DNA of 64,000 nt from Caulobacter sp. X (GTDB lineage Bacteria > Pseudomonadota > Alphaproteobacteria > Caulobacterales > Caulobacteraceae). The stretch covers positions 1,178,001-1,242,000 of the forward strand of contig NZ_PEGF01000001.1 in the NCBI RefSeq assembly GCF_002742635.1, in the 5' to 3' direction. Position numbers and translations under genes: made by a program. A model generated the notes under the pieces. The model did no database searches and had not been told where the DNA came from. It saw nothing but the letters and a program-made list of their open reading frames with translations. This document shows, in pieces, positions 9,654-20,794 of this stretch. Position 1 is the first letter of the stretch; every line of letters starts with the position of its first letter.

Positions 9654-9780
9654 CGCCATTGGTCTCGCCAAGGAAGCTTCAAGTCCGCTTCCCTTCCCCG
9701 CGCCATGGATCAGAGATCCAAGTGTGTTGACGGCGGGGCCCGCTGATCGGCGCGGGCGGCTACTCCCCAAAGGTGAGGCG
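9654..9780 (-). ncRNA. yybP-ykoY manganese riboswitch aptamer
   Basis: Reading the minus strand, the leader contains TTTGGGGAGTAGCC (GGGGAGTAG at 9768-9760), then GTCAACACACT (9731-9721), then GGCGAGACC (9669-9661), in that order. These are the conserved blocks of the yybP-ykoY Mn2+ aptamer: GGGGAGUAG, the GUCAACAUACU-like loop, and the 3' GAGACC strand. CGCC at the 5' end can pair with GGCG at the 3' end to close P1. The downstream gene is a Mn-exporter-family gene, the classical partner. The call rests on motif order recognised by eye. Confidence 0.85.
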
Positions 9781-9814
9781 GCGTGTAGCGGACCCCGTCC
9801 CGCGCGTCAACGCG

Positions 9815-10555
9815 TCAGGCGACCGCCGCCGGCGCGTCGAAGCGCATCACGTGGATCGCCACCCGAACCTTGCCGGCGACGAAATTGCCGCCGACCGCCG
9901 TCAGCACCACGGGCGTGTCGGCATAGTAGGCCGTCGGTCCCACCACCCCGATGTTGCTGGAATTCTTGGCCACGCCCAGCGAACCGCCGAACTTGCTGGC
10001 CTCGCCCGCAACGCCGCAGTTGTAGGCGGTCGCGCCGGTGACGGCGACCGTGGTCCGGGTCGAGACCGCCAGCACGATCGCCCGATTGGGGATCACGATG
10101 CTAGTCGCGGTCGAGGCGCCCGACAGCGTCACCTCCTGCTCCAGGATCTCGAGCCGTGTCGTGGCGAGGTTCGGCGTGGCGGCCGCCGTGAGACTCCGGA
10201 ACGTCGCCGACAGCGGCGTCCATGCCGCGCCGTCGAAGGCGACCATCTGGTTCTCGTCCTTGACCCAGGCCAGCACGCCTTCAGCCGGCGCGAGCGCCTC
10301 CCAGGCGCCGGCCTCGAAGCGCATCAGGGTCCCGCCCGGCTGACCAGCCCAGGCCGCGCCCGTGGCGCTCGCCGGCAGGATCCAGACGCCGCCGGCGACC
10401 GGACTGGCGGGCTGAGCGGCCGCGGCGCGGCTCTCGACCGCCAGTTGGACGAGACCGTCCAGCCGGGCGAGGCTCTCGTTGATGGGGATGTGTTTCTGCG
10501 CCTGAGCGGCGACCACATAGGGCAGGCCGAGGCGGGGCGTGACGTCGTCGAACAT
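9815..10555 (-). CDS. DUF2793 domain protein (phage/GTA-like structural protein)
   Basis: The segment LGLPYVVAAQAQKHIPINESLARLD at the N-terminus is characteristic of DUF2793, found in phage and gene-transfer-agent surface proteins; the rest is low-complexity Ala, Thr and Val beta-rich sequence such as a spike or fibre would have. ATG at 10555 follows CCGGAGCTCCC; an upstream in-frame start at 10582 is less likely. The 246-residue gene stands alone among metabolic genes with no other phage genes beside it. It could be a detached GTA spike gene or a domesticated phage relic. Confidence 0.65.
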   Translation of the reverse strand: MFDDVTPRLGLPYVVAAQAQKHIPINESLARLDGLVQLAVESRAAAAQPASPVAGGVWILPASATGAAWAGQPGGTLMRFEAGAWEALAPAEGVLAWVKDENQMVAFDGAAWTPLSATFRSLTAAATPNLATTRLEILEQEVTLSGASTATSIVIPNRAIVLAVSTRTTVAVTGATAYNCGVAGEASKFGGSLGVAKNSSNIGVVGPTAYYADTPVVLTAVGGNFVAGKVRVAIHVMRFDAPAAVA

Positions 10556-10648
10556 GGGAGCTCCGGAGGCGGATTGGATCACGCCTCCAGCATCCCCGCG
10601 CCACGGGAACCGGGGACAGAGCGGTCCCCGTCCCCGTCGAACACCCGT

Positions 10649-11656
10649 CTACTCGGCGGCGAAAGCCAAGTGATTTCCGGACGTAAGCGCCGTCTTGGCC
10701 GCCAGTTCGGCCTTGGCTTGCTCGTACTCGGCCGCGAAACGCGCGATGAGTTCGGCCGCCGGCAGCACTTCCTTGATCGCGCCAATGCCCTGCCCCGAGC
10801 CCCAGATATCGCGCCAGGCCTTGGCCTCCTGGTTGCCGCCCGAGCCGAAGCTCATCTTGGACGGGTCGCTTTGCGGCAGGTTGTCGGGATCGAGACCCGC
10901 CGCGACGATCGACGAGCGCAGGTAGTTGCCATGCACGCCGGTGAACAGGTTCGAATAGACGATGCCGTCGGCCTGGCCCTCGACGATGGCGCGCTTGTAG
11001 CCTTCCACCGCATTGGCCTCTTCGGTCGCGATGAAGGCCGAGCCAATATAGGCCAGGTCCGCGCCCATGGCCTGTGCGGCCAGGATCGAACGACCGCAGG
11101 CGATCGAGCCCGACAGCGCCACCGGGCCGTCGAACCACTGACGGATCTCTTGGATCAAAGCGAACGGCGAGAGCGTGCCGGCGTGGCCGCCGGCGCCGGC
11201 GGCGACCGGGATCAGGCCGTCGGCGCCCTTCTCGATCGCCTTGCGGGCGAAACGGTCGGTGATCACGTCATGCAGGGTGATGCCGCCGTACGAGTGGATC
11301 GCCTGGTTCAGGTCTTCGCGCGCGCCCAGCGAGGTGATGACCACCGGGACCTTGTATTTGACGCACAGCTCGATGTCCTCCTCGAGCCGGTTGTTCGTCT
11401 TGTGAACGATCTGGTTGACGGCGAACGGCGCCGAGGGGGCGTCCGGGTGCGCCTTGTCATACGCGGCCAGTTCCTCGGTAATGCGGGCCAGCCATTCGTC
11501 CAGTTGCGAGATGGGACGCGCGTTCAGCGACGGGAACGAGCCTACGATGCCCGCCTTGCACTGGGCGATCACCAGGTCGGGATTGCTGATGATGAACAGC
11601 GGCGAGGCGATGACCGGAAGGCGCAGACGGTCGCGCAGGATCGGCGGCAGGGCCAT
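10649..11656 (-). CDS. Nitronate monooxygenase (2-nitropropane dioxygenase family)
   Basis: The 335-residue protein has the FMN TIM-barrel pattern of the family: LPVIASPLFIISNPDLV at the N-terminus, IPVAAGAGGHAGTLSPFALI in the middle (the GAGGHxG phosphate loop) and LAYIGSAFIATEEA near residue 210. Members oxidise nitronates to carbonyls and nitrite with O2. The gene is divergent from the methylmalonyl-CoA mutase genes and may share a control region with them. Its physiological substrate in this setting is unknown. Confidence 0.88.
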   Translation of the reverse strand: MALPPILRDRLRLPVIASPLFIISNPDLVIAQCKAGIVGSFPSLNARPISQLDEWLARITEELAAYDKAHPDAPSAPFAVNQIVHKTNNRLEEDIELCVKYKVPVVITSLGAREDLNQAIHSYGGITLHDVITDRFARKAIEKGADGLIPVAAGAGGHAGTLSPFALIQEIRQWFDGPVALSGSIACGRSILAAQAMGADLAYIGSAFIATEEANAVEGYKRAIVEGQADGIVYSNLFTGVHGNYLRSSIVAAGLDPDNLPQSDPSKMSFGSGGNQEAKAWRDIWGSGQGIGAIKEVLPAAELIARFAAEYEQAKAELAAKTALTSGNHLAFAAE

Positions 11657-11719
11657 GGACGGAGGTTCTCCCCTTTGGAGATCGGCTTGAGCGCCGAATA
11701 TATGATCGCCGTTCAGCTT

Positions 11720-11731
11720 AAACGCTCGTTT
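11720..11731. promoter_or_regulatory. AAACG-N2-CGTTT palindrome in the divergent nitronate monooxygenase/mutase region
   Basis: Perfect 5-bp arms AAACG and CGTTT flank CT at the centre of the divergent intergenic region. The form resembles operators of TetR-type fatty-acid or acyl-CoA regulators such as PsrA. No such regulator is encoded beside it, so the assignment is tentative. Confidence 0.35.
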
Positions 11732-11817
11732 GGCGCCCGCGCAAGGCTTGACGGCCGTAGCGGCAGGGGCGCATCACGATCGAAAATAAAAATGCTGCAG
11801 TGCAGGAGAGAGACGCT

Positions 11818-13281
11818 TTGACCGAGGCGACCACGCCCCTGGCCGAGGATTTTGGTCCCCAAGGCGACGACGCCACGCGCGCGCGCTGGATGGCCTTGGT
11901 CGAAAAGACCCTCAAAGGTCAGAGCTTCGACGACGCCCTGACCACCGCTACGCCCGACGGCGTGACGATCCAGCCTCTCTACACCGCCAAGGACGGCGTC
12001 GCCGTCGCCCGCGACCTGCGCATTCGAGACGCCGAACGTCCTTGGGATCTGCGCGTCCGCGCCGCCCATCCCGATCCTGCGCGCGTCGCCAAGGACGTGC
12101 TGACCGACCTTGAGGGCGGCGCGGCGTCGGTGCTGCTGCAGTTGGACCCCACCGGCAAGAACGGCGTCGCGGTCGGCTCGGCCGATGACCTCGCCAAGGC
12201 GCTTTCCGGCGTGCTGCTGGACCTCGCGCCGGTGGCGCTGGACGCCGGCTTCCTGGGTCCCAAGGCCGCCGACTGGCTGGGCGCTTTGGCCAAGGCCGCG
12301 CCGAATGCGCCGCTCGCGTTCCACCTCGATCCGCTGACCGCCTTCATGCAGGCGGGCGTCAGCCCCGGCCCGATCGAGAGCCACGTGTTCAACGCTGCGA
12401 CCGTCGCCACGCGTCTGGCCGCTGCGTACGCCAAGGCCAGCCTCTTCCTCGCGACCGGTCGCGCGGTCCACGAGGCCGGCGGCTCGAACGTCGAGGAGCT
12501 GGCCGCCATGACCGCCGCCGCCCTCGCCTACGCCAAGGCCCTGACGCGCTCTGGCCTGTCGACCGAGGAAGCGTTCGGCCGCATCGTGCTGGGCGTCAGC
12601 CTGGACGGCGAATACTTCACCGGCGTCGCCAAGATCCGCGCCGCCAAGGCGATGTGGGCGCGGCTGACCGAGGCTTGCGGCGTCTCCGTTCCCGCCAAGA
12701 TCGAGGCCCGCTCGTCGCGGCGGATGCTGGCCAAGGCCGACGCCTGGACGAACCTGCTGCGCCTGACCTCGGCGGGCTTCGCCGGCGCGGTCGGCGGGGC
12801 TGACGCGATCGTGCTGGACGCCTTCACCGACGCCATTGGCCTGCCGACCGCCTTCGCTCGCCGCCAGGCTCGAAACACCCAGCTCGTCCTGATGGAAGAG
12901 AGCAATCTGGGTCGCGTCGCCGATCCGGCGGGCGGCGCCTGGTATCTCGACAGCCTGACCGATCAGTTGGCCCGCGCCGCCTGGAACGACTTCCAGGCCA
13001 TTGAGGCGGCCGGTGGGATCATCAAGGCGCAGGAAAGCGGCTTCATCGCCAGCGGCGTCGCCAAGACCCGCGCGGCGCAGGAAGCCGCCTACGCCGACAA
13101 GACCCGCAAGATCCTGGGCGTCACCGTCTTCCCCAACGCCGACGACAAGCCGCCGGAGGTGGAGACGCCAGATCCGGCCGCCTTCGCGGTCCCTGGGCCG
13201 GACATTCGCCTGCCCGGGCCGGACAGCAAGTGCCCCGCGCTGACGCCCATCCGCTTCGCCGCCGCCTTCGAGGGAGCCTGA
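11818..13281 (+). CDS. mutA: Methylmalonyl-CoA mutase small (beta) subunit
   Basis: The 487-residue product resembles the catalytic subunit's TIM barrel but is diverged, as expected for the non-catalytic small subunit; it ends without a complete B12-binding domain. TTG at 11818 follows AGGAGAG at 11803 with normal spacing and is preferred over GTG at 11800, which has no ribosome site. It lies three bases before the large subunit gene, so the heterodimer is co-translated. The enzyme converts methylmalonyl-CoA to succinyl-CoA in propionate and branched-chain catabolism. Confidence 0.88.
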   Translation: MTEATTPLAEDFGPQGDDATRARWMALVEKTLKGQSFDDALTTATPDGVTIQPLYTAKDGVAVARDLRIRDAERPWDLRVRAAHPDPARVAKDVLTDLEGGAASVLLQLDPTGKNGVAVGSADDLAKALSGVLLDLAPVALDAGFLGPKAADWLGALAKAAPNAPLAFHLDPLTAFMQAGVSPGPIESHVFNAATVATRLAAAYAKASLFLATGRAVHEAGGSNVEELAAMTAAALAYAKALTRSGLSTEEAFGRIVLGVSLDGEYFTGVAKIRAAKAMWARLTEACGVSVPAKIEARSSRRMLAKADAWTNLLRLTSAGFAGAVGGADAIVLDAFTDAIGLPTAFARRQARNTQLVLMEESNLGRVADPAGGAWYLDSLTDQLARAAWNDFQAIEAAGGIIKAQESGFIASGVAKTRAAQEAAYADKTRKILGVTVFPNADDKPPEVETPDPAAFAVPGPDIRLPGPDSKCPALTPIRFAAAFEGA

Positions 13282-13284
13282 GCC

Positions 13285-15431
<2,147 letters not shown>

Positions 15432-15435
<4 letters not shown>

Positions 15436-16403
15436 GCTGTCGCTTTCCGTCCTAGGAAGTCGACGATCAGCGCGCCGATCTCGGCCGAATGGGTTTCGAG
15501 CGCGAAGTGGCCGGCCTCGAAGAAGCGGACTTCCGCCTCCGGCTGGTCGCGCTTGAAGGCTTCCGCGCCCGGCGGCAGGAAGAAGATGTCGTTCCGGCCC
15601 CAGGCCGCCAGGATCGGGGGACGGTGCTGGCGGAAATAGGCCTGCCAAGCGGGGTAGAGAGCGACATTGGCGCGGTAGTCGGCAAAGAGGTCCAGCTGAA
15701 TCTCGTCCTGACCGGGCCGCGCCAGATAAGCGATATCCAGCATGTAACCATCGGGCGAGACCAAGGTCTCGTCGGACCCGGCCACGTACTGGGTGCGGGT
15801 CATCTCTGGCGTTAGCATAGCGCGCAGGGCCTCGCGATTAGCCGGCGAGGGATTGGCCCAGTAGGCCTTGAGCGGCGTCCAGCCGTCGCTCAACCCCTCA
15901 AGGTAGGCGTTGCCGTTCTGGGTGATGATCGCCGTAACGCGCTCAGGATGGGCGGCCGCGAGGCGGAACCCGGTCGGCGCGCCGTAGTCGAAGACGTAGA
16001 GCGCGTAGCGGGTCAGACCCAGCGCCTGGATAAAGCCGTCGATCGTCTTGGCGAGATTGTCGAAGGTGTAGGCGAACCGGCCGCGCGGCGGCGCCTTGGT
16101 CTGGCCGAAGCCTGGCAGGTCCGGCGCGATGACGCGGTATTTCTGCGCCAGGTGCGGGATAAGATCCCGGAACATGTGGCTCGATGTCGGGAAGCCATGC
16201 AGGAGGAGGATGACGGGCACGTCAACCGGCCCTGCCTCCCTATAGAAGACATCGACCTCGCCAACAGCTTGGCGACGGTAGCTGATCTTGGTCGAAGCCT
16301 GGGCGGCGACAGCCGCGGACGCGCCCGCGGCGACACCCAAGGCCAGGGCGCCGGGGGCGAACAGCGCCATGCGGCGCGACAATTGGGGACGCGGATCGGA
16401 CAT
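15432..16403 (-). CDS. Alpha/beta hydrolase with Tat-like signal, haloalkane dehalogenase/epoxide hydrolase type
   Basis: A twin-arginine signal ([15 protein letters not shown], cut near ASA) precedes an alpha/beta hydrolase fold with the oxyanion motif LLHGFPTSS, a probable Asp nucleophile in FDYGAPTG, a charge-relay Asp in WGRND and a His in EAGHFALE. The Asp nucleophile points to the dehalogenase/epoxide hydrolase branch rather than a serine esterase. The mature enzyme should be periplasmic. The gene is divergent from a TetR regulator with a twin operator between them, so it is the likely regulated target. Confidence 0.82.
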
Positions 16404-16454
16404 GTCGGATCTCCGGATATTGACGGTGGCGTCGATCCAGCCCAGATAAAACCG

Positions 16455-16487
16455 ACCGACCGGTCGTAAATACTACCGATCGGTCGG
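16455..16487. promoter_or_regulatory. Twin TetR-type operators
   Basis: ACCGACCGGTCGT (16455-16467) and ACCGATCGGTCGG (16475-16487) are two near-identical palindromic boxes with centres 20 bp apart, two helical turns. They lie between the divergent hydrolase and TetR genes, just upstream of the TetR start, as expected for a self-regulated TetR switch with two dimers side by side. Confidence 0.75.
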
Positions 16488-16502
16488 AAGTAAAGAGGTG
16501 AT

Positions 16503-17036
16503 ATGAAAGCGACCCTCAAGGACATCGTGATCGAAGCGCGGGAGTTGTTCCGCCGGCATGGCTACGACGGCGCGTCGATGCAGGAGCTCGCCGAGCGGGT
16601 CGGGCTGAAAAAAGCCAGCCTTTACACGCGCTTCCCGAACAAGGAGGCCCTGGCGCCCGAGGTCTTGAAACTCACCCTGGCCGAGGCGTCGTCGGGACTG
16701 GCGGATGACGTTGACTGGCGCGCTCGCTACGCAGCCGTCCTCACCCGGTTCGCGGAGACCTTGATCGAGGGGAAGCGTTGCGTAGGCCTGCACCTGGCCT
16801 ATGGCGTCTCGAACGACACCCCCCTCGCCCAGGCCGCCGTACGCGACTTCTTCAAGGTCCAACGCGAGGGCCTCGCCGCGATCCTGACCAGCGGCGGCAT
16901 GCCGGCTGGGCAAGCCGACGCCACGGCCGCTGACGCCATAGCGCGCCTCGAAGGGGCGACCTTATGGCTTGCCACGATGAATGATGAGGCGCCGATGCGA
17001 CGCGCCCTGGCCGAGTTGATCGCGGCCCAGGCCTGA
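16503..17036 (+). CDS. TetR/AcrR family transcriptional regulator
   Basis: The first 50 residues carry the TetR helix-turn-helix (ARELFRRHGYDGASMQELAERVGL, then KKASLYTRFPNKEAL). The C-terminal 120 residues form a helical ligand domain with a single Cys in GKRCVGLHLAYG. At 177 residues it is a short member of the family. It most likely represses the divergent Tat-targeted hydrolase and itself through the twin boxes at 16455-16487. The ligand is unknown, perhaps a substrate of the hydrolase. Confidence 0.9.
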   Translation: MKATLKDIVIEARELFRRHGYDGASMQELAERVGLKKASLYTRFPNKEALAPEVLKLTLAEASSGLADDVDWRARYAAVLTRFAETLIEGKRCVGLHLAYGVSNDTPLAQAAVRDFFKVQREGLAAILTSGGMPAGQADATAADAIARLEGATLWLATMNDEAPMRRALAELIAAQA

Positions 17037-17039
17037 ACG

Positions 17040-17507
17040 CTACTTCCGCCTAAACAATCCCCGCTTCTTCTGGCTGCGTTCGAAGGCGACTTCCTCAGGC
17101 AGGCCGTGGCGGGCCTCGATGTCCTTCTGCAACGCCTTGGCCGCCATCAGGTGGCCGGGGAACAGGGTGTCTACGGTCCAGCCCAGTACGGGCACGGTGT
17201 CCGAAAGGTTGTCGGCGGCGAGATAGGCCGCCATTCGCCCCAGCGTGGCCGGAGAGGCTTTGGCGTGCGCCGCGTGGAACAGCAACAGCGCGCCGGCGCC
17301 CAGGCCATACGCGAGACCGACGCCCGGAACCCAGGCCAGCACGCCGTCCAGACCGATGCCGATCGGCCCGACGCCGATCAGGCGGTCGGACAGCCGCTTA
17401 ATGGTCTCGGCCGCGCGCCAGGCGCGATGCGCCTTGAACCGCTGGTCGTCCACCGGAGCCGCTTGAGGCTCGGCATAGGCCGAGGCCATGGAGAAATCTT
17501 CGGTCAT
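17040..17507 (-). CDS. DUF4112 membrane protein
   Basis: The product of up to 155 residues has two closely spaced hydrophobic segments (around IGVGPIGIGLDGVLAWVPGVGLAYGL) and the sequence SDTVPVLGWTVDTLFPGH, both diagnostic of DUF4112. An alternative ATG at 17489 would remove six residues. The family has no known function. The stop lies three bases from the stop of the TetR gene on the other strand. Confidence 0.75.
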   Translation of the reverse strand: MTEDFSMASAYAEPQAAPVDDQRFKAHRAWRAAETIKRLSDRLIGVGPIGIGLDGVLAWVPGVGLAYGLGAGALLLFHAAHAKASPATLGRMAAYLAADNLSDTVPVLGWTVDTLFPGHLMAAKALQKDIEARHGLPEEVAFERSQKKRGLFRRK

Positions 17508-17632
17508 GGTCCCAGAACGTGCCGCGGCGTCCGTCGTTGCCTCGATCTCAGATCGTGGACGTTGCGCGGCGCCGCAAGACCGATTGACCGTTTTGGTTTC
17601 GCGATTAGCGAGCCTCGGCTAAGCGAGGTCCT

Positions 17633-18616
17633 ATGAACCCCGGTCTCGACATCGACGCCCTGGAACAGCGCCTGGTCGCCGGCGACCGCGCCGCCCTGGC
17701 GCGCGCCATCACCCTGGTCGAGAGCCGCCGCGTCGATCATCAGGTCGGGGCCCGGAGCCTGCTCTCGCGGCTGATGCCCCTCACCGGCCGCGCCCAGCGG
17801 ATCGGGATCACGGGAGTCCCCGGCGCGGGCAAGTCGACGACGATCGAGCGCTTCGGCTGCAATCTGGTCGAGGCGGGCTGCAAGGTCGCGGTGCTGGCGG
17901 TCGATCCATCCTCCGGCCGCCACGGCGGCTCGATCCTGGGCGACAAGACCCGGATGGAACAACTCAGCGTCCAGCCGAACGCCTATATCCGCCCCTCTCC
18001 GTCCGGCGGCGCCCTGGGCGGCGTGGCGCGCAAGACCCGTGAGGCGATGCTGCTGTGCGAGGCGGCGGGCTTCGACGTGGTGATCGTCGAGACGGTTGGC
18101 GTCGGGCAGTCCGAGACGGTGGTGGCCGACATGGTCGACATCTTCCTGGCCCTGCTGATCCCCGGCGGCGGCGACGAGCTGCAGGGCATCAAGAAGGGCC
18201 TGATCGAGCTGGCCGACCTGCTGGTCATCAACAAGGCCGACGCCGATCCCGCCAAGGCCGAACGCTCGGCCCGCGACTACCGCAACGCCCTGCATATTCT
18301 CACGCCCGCCCATCCGGACTGGACGCCGCCAGTGCTGACCGCCTCGGGCCTGACCGGCCAGGGGCTGGACGTTCTATGGACCCAGATCCAGCGCCATCGC
18401 GAGATCATGACCGCCAATGGCGCGCGCGCCGCTCGCCGCGCGGACCAGGACGCGCGCTGGATGTGGGCGATGGTCGAGGACAGGCTGCGGGAGCGGCTCC
18501 GGGCCGCGCCCGCCGTGGCCGCCTTGGCGCCGAACCTCGAAGCCTCGGTGCGGGCTGGCGAGGTCCCGGCTTCGGTCGCCGCCGACCGCCTGCTCGCCGC
18601 CTTCGGGTTGGATTAG
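17633..18616 (+). CDS. meaB: MeaB/ArgK-type GTPase, methylmalonyl-CoA mutase chaperone
   Basis: The 327-residue G3E-family GTPase has Walker A GVPGAGKST, the switch segment VDPSSGRHGGSILGDKTRM, a Walker B-like VIVETVGVGQSE, and the guanine-specificity motif NKAD. It escorts cobalamin into methylmalonyl-CoA mutase and protects the enzyme from inactivation. Proximity to mutA-mutB supports the assignment, though a separate promoter is likely. A GC-rich hairpin (CCTCG...CGAGG) sits just before the start. Its stop overlaps the stop of the convergent chemoreceptor gene by four bases. Confidence 0.92.
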   Translation: MNPGLDIDALEQRLVAGDRAALARAITLVESRRVDHQVGARSLLSRLMPLTGRAQRIGITGVPGAGKSTTIERFGCNLVEAGCKVAVLAVDPSSGRHGGSILGDKTRMEQLSVQPNAYIRPSPSGGALGGVARKTREAMLLCEAAGFDVVIVETVGVGQSETVVADMVDIFLALLIPGGGDELQGIKKGLIELADLLVINKADADPAKAERSARDYRNALHILTPAHPDWTPPVLTASGLTGQGLDVLWTQIQRHREIMTANGARAARRADQDARWMWAMVEDRLRERLRAAPAVAALAPNLEASVRAGEVPASVAADRLLAAFGLD

Positions 18617-20289
18617 GCGGCGCTGGCGAGCGCGCTGACCGCTTCCTTCAGCCGGAACCTCGCGACAAGGTCCGACAGCTCCACCGCCTGACCGCGCAGC
18701 ATGTGCGAAGCCGCCGTGGCCTCCTCTACCAGGGCTGCGTTCGACTGTAGCATTCGGTCCATCTCCCCCACTGCCGAGGACACCTGGCCAAGGCCCGAGG
18801 CCTGCTCCTGAGCCGATAGCGAAATGTCGCTCATCAAGCCTTCGATCTCGCCGATCTGGACGAGGATGTCGCGTAGGGCCGCACCCGCGCCGCCAACCAG
18901 GGACACGCCCCGCTCGACGTTCTGGGACGAGGCGGCGATCAGCGCCTTGATCTCGCGTGCGGCGTCGGCCGAACGCTGGGCCAGGGCCCGGACCTCCTGG
19001 GCGACCACGGCGAAGCCGCGTCCGGCCTCGCCCGCCCGCGCAGCCTCGACCCCTGCGTTCAGGGCCAGAAGGTTAGTCTGGAAGGCGATCTCGTCGATGA
19101 CACCGATGATCTTGCTGATCTGATCCGAGGACTGCTCGATGCCGCCCATCGCCTCGACGGCGCTTTCGACGACGCTGCGCGACTGTTCGGCGTGGCGACT
19201 GGCGCGCTCCACGACCGTGTTGGCGTGCTTGGCGCCGGAAGCCGTGCGACTGACGGCCGTGGTGATCTCGTCGAGCGCGGCGGCCGTCTCCTCAAGGCTA
19301 GCCGCCTGTTGCTCAGTGCGACGCGCCAGGTCGTCGGCGTTGCCAGCGATCTCGTCACCGCCCGAATTGACCACCTTGGTCGCCTCGGCCACGACAAGCA
19401 GCGTACGGTTCAACGCCTCGGCCGAAGCGTTGAAGGCCGTGCGCAAGGGATCCAGCGACGGCATCAGGGCCTCGCTGATCCTGACGCGCAGATCGCCTTC
19501 GGAAAGGCTTTGCAGGCTTTCGCTGACCAAGCCCACCTGCCGCATGCGCTCGGTCAGATCGGTGGCGATCTTGACGACCCGCGTAACGTGGCCTTCTGCG
19601 TCGAAGACGGGGTTGTACTGGGCCTGCAGCCAGACCTCGCGCCCGTTCTTGCCGAGACGATGGAACTCGCCTGAAAAGAACTCCCCGGCTTCCAGGCGAG
19701 CCCAGAAGCGCGCGTACTCGCTGCTCTTGGCGTAGACGGGCTCGGCGAACATCCGATGATGTTGGCCGATAATCTCTTCGCGCTTGTAACCGACGGCATT
19801 CAGAAAGTTGTCGTTGGCCTCGAGAATTGTCCCGTCCAACGAAAACTGGATGATCGCCTGCGAGCGGTTGATCGCGTTCAGCAGGCTTTGGTTCTCGGCG
19901 GCGACGATCTTTTCGGCGGTGATGTCGAGGGCCAGCTTGACGACCTTGACGACCTTCCCCGCGCCATCACGCACCGGCGAATAGGAGGCGCGGATCCATA
20001 AGGGAGAGCCATCCTTGCGACGGCGTTTGAACTCGCCACTCTTGAAGCCAGTGGTCCGGAGGTCCGCCCAGAACTGCTGGTAGGCCTCAGATGTGACCTC
20101 CGCCTCCTCCAAGAGGATCGCGTGTTGGCGGCCGACGATCTCCAAGGCCTGATAGCCAACAGCCGCACAAAAAGTGGGGTTAGCCCTTAGAATGCGTCCC
20201 TCGGGCGTGAACTCGATAATCGCGAATGAAAGGCACAGCGCTTCCAGGGTGGCGTCGGACGCGGAGCGGGCTTTGAAACCGAAGGTCAT
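18613..20289 (-). CDS. Soluble chemoreceptor with two PAS domains
   Basis: ATG at 20289 gives 558 residues: PAS domain 1 at about 10-120 and PAS domain 2 at about 130-245 (each ending in a VVKxxxDIT/DLT-like PAC motif), a HAMP-like linker, then a methyl-accepting signalling domain with the hairpin-tip sequence EIAFQTNLLALNAGVEAARAGEAGRGFAVVA. No membrane helix or signal peptide is present, so the receptor should be cytoplasmic. The tandem PAS layout suggests redox, haem or flavin sensing, but no cofactor residue can be fixed. No che genes are nearby. Confidence 0.9.
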   Translation of the reverse strand: MTFGFKARSASDATLEALCLSFAIIEFTPEGRILRANPTFCAAVGYQALEIVGRQHAILLEEAEVTSEAYQQFWADLRTTGFKSGEFKRRRKDGSPLWIRASYSPVRDGAGKVVKVVKLALDITAEKIVAAENQSLLNAINRSQAIIQFSLDGTILEANDNFLNAVGYKREEIIGQHHRMFAEPVYAKSSEYARFWARLEAGEFFSGEFHRLGKNGREVWLQAQYNPVFDAEGHVTRVVKIATDLTERMRQVGLVSESLQSLSEGDLRVRISEALMPSLDPLRTAFNASAEALNRTLLVVAEATKVVNSGGDEIAGNADDLARRTEQQAASLEETAAALDEITTAVSRTASGAKHANTVVERASRHAEQSRSVVESAVEAMGGIEQSSDQISKIIGVIDEIAFQTNLLALNAGVEAARAGEAGRGFAVVAQEVRALAQRSADAAREIKALIAASSQNVERGVSLVGGAGAALRDILVQIGEIEGLMSDISLSAQEQASGLGQVSSAVGEMDRMLQSNAALVEEATAASHMLRGQAVELSDLVARFRLKEAVSALASAA

Positions 20290-20441
20290 GGAAGGATTTC
20301 CGCAGGATTCCCACAAGGACGATCATCGAACAGCCTTTCTCGGGGCTTAAACCCGGCTCCTGACGCCTCCAGAACGCCCCCGAAACGAGGGCTGTGCGAC
20401 ACTTTTGGCAATTGCGCCGGTTTGGGTCTAAAGACCCCGCC

Positions 20442-20753
20442 ATGCTCAAGAAGACGATCGTCAGCAAGGTCACCGATCCCGCCGCCGAGGCCGACCGCGC
20501 CTGGTTCGAAGCCCACGCCGAGCGACGCTTTCGCCTGCGCGATCCCGCGCCGCTGGAGTTCAAGGACCCGCTTGGCGATCCGGGCGACGGCTTCTCCTGG
20601 CGCGTGCTGGTCGCCGTGCTACCGGACGGCGGTCGCCTGCGCCTGCCGGTCTCTCTGTCGTGGGAACTGCACAACGACCACGCCAAGGACCAGCACCTGC
20701 GCATCCTGTTCGACCAGATCGCGCCGGCCGAGGCCAAGGCGCGCCTGAGCTAG
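20442..20753 (+). CDS. Hypothetical protein, 103 aa
   Basis: ATG at 20442 begins MLKKTIVSKVTDPAAEADRAWFEAHAERRFRLRDP; the acidic end reads HNDHAKDQHLRILFDQIAPAEAK. There is no signal peptide or membrane helix. The pattern RAWFEAHAERRFRLR recurs in small alphaproteobacterial proteins of unknown role, but I do not recognise a named family. It is followed 41 bp later by the LuxR-type gene. Coding is supported by strong third-position GC. Confidence 0.6.
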   Translation: MLKKTIVSKVTDPAAEADRAWFEAHAERRFRLRDPAPLEFKDPLGDPGDGFSWRVLVAVLPDGGRLRLPVSLSWELHNDHAKDQHLRILFDQIAPAEAKARLS

Positions 20754-20794
20754 ACCCCCATTGACGCGGCGCGGGGATCACGCACCCTCGCCAC

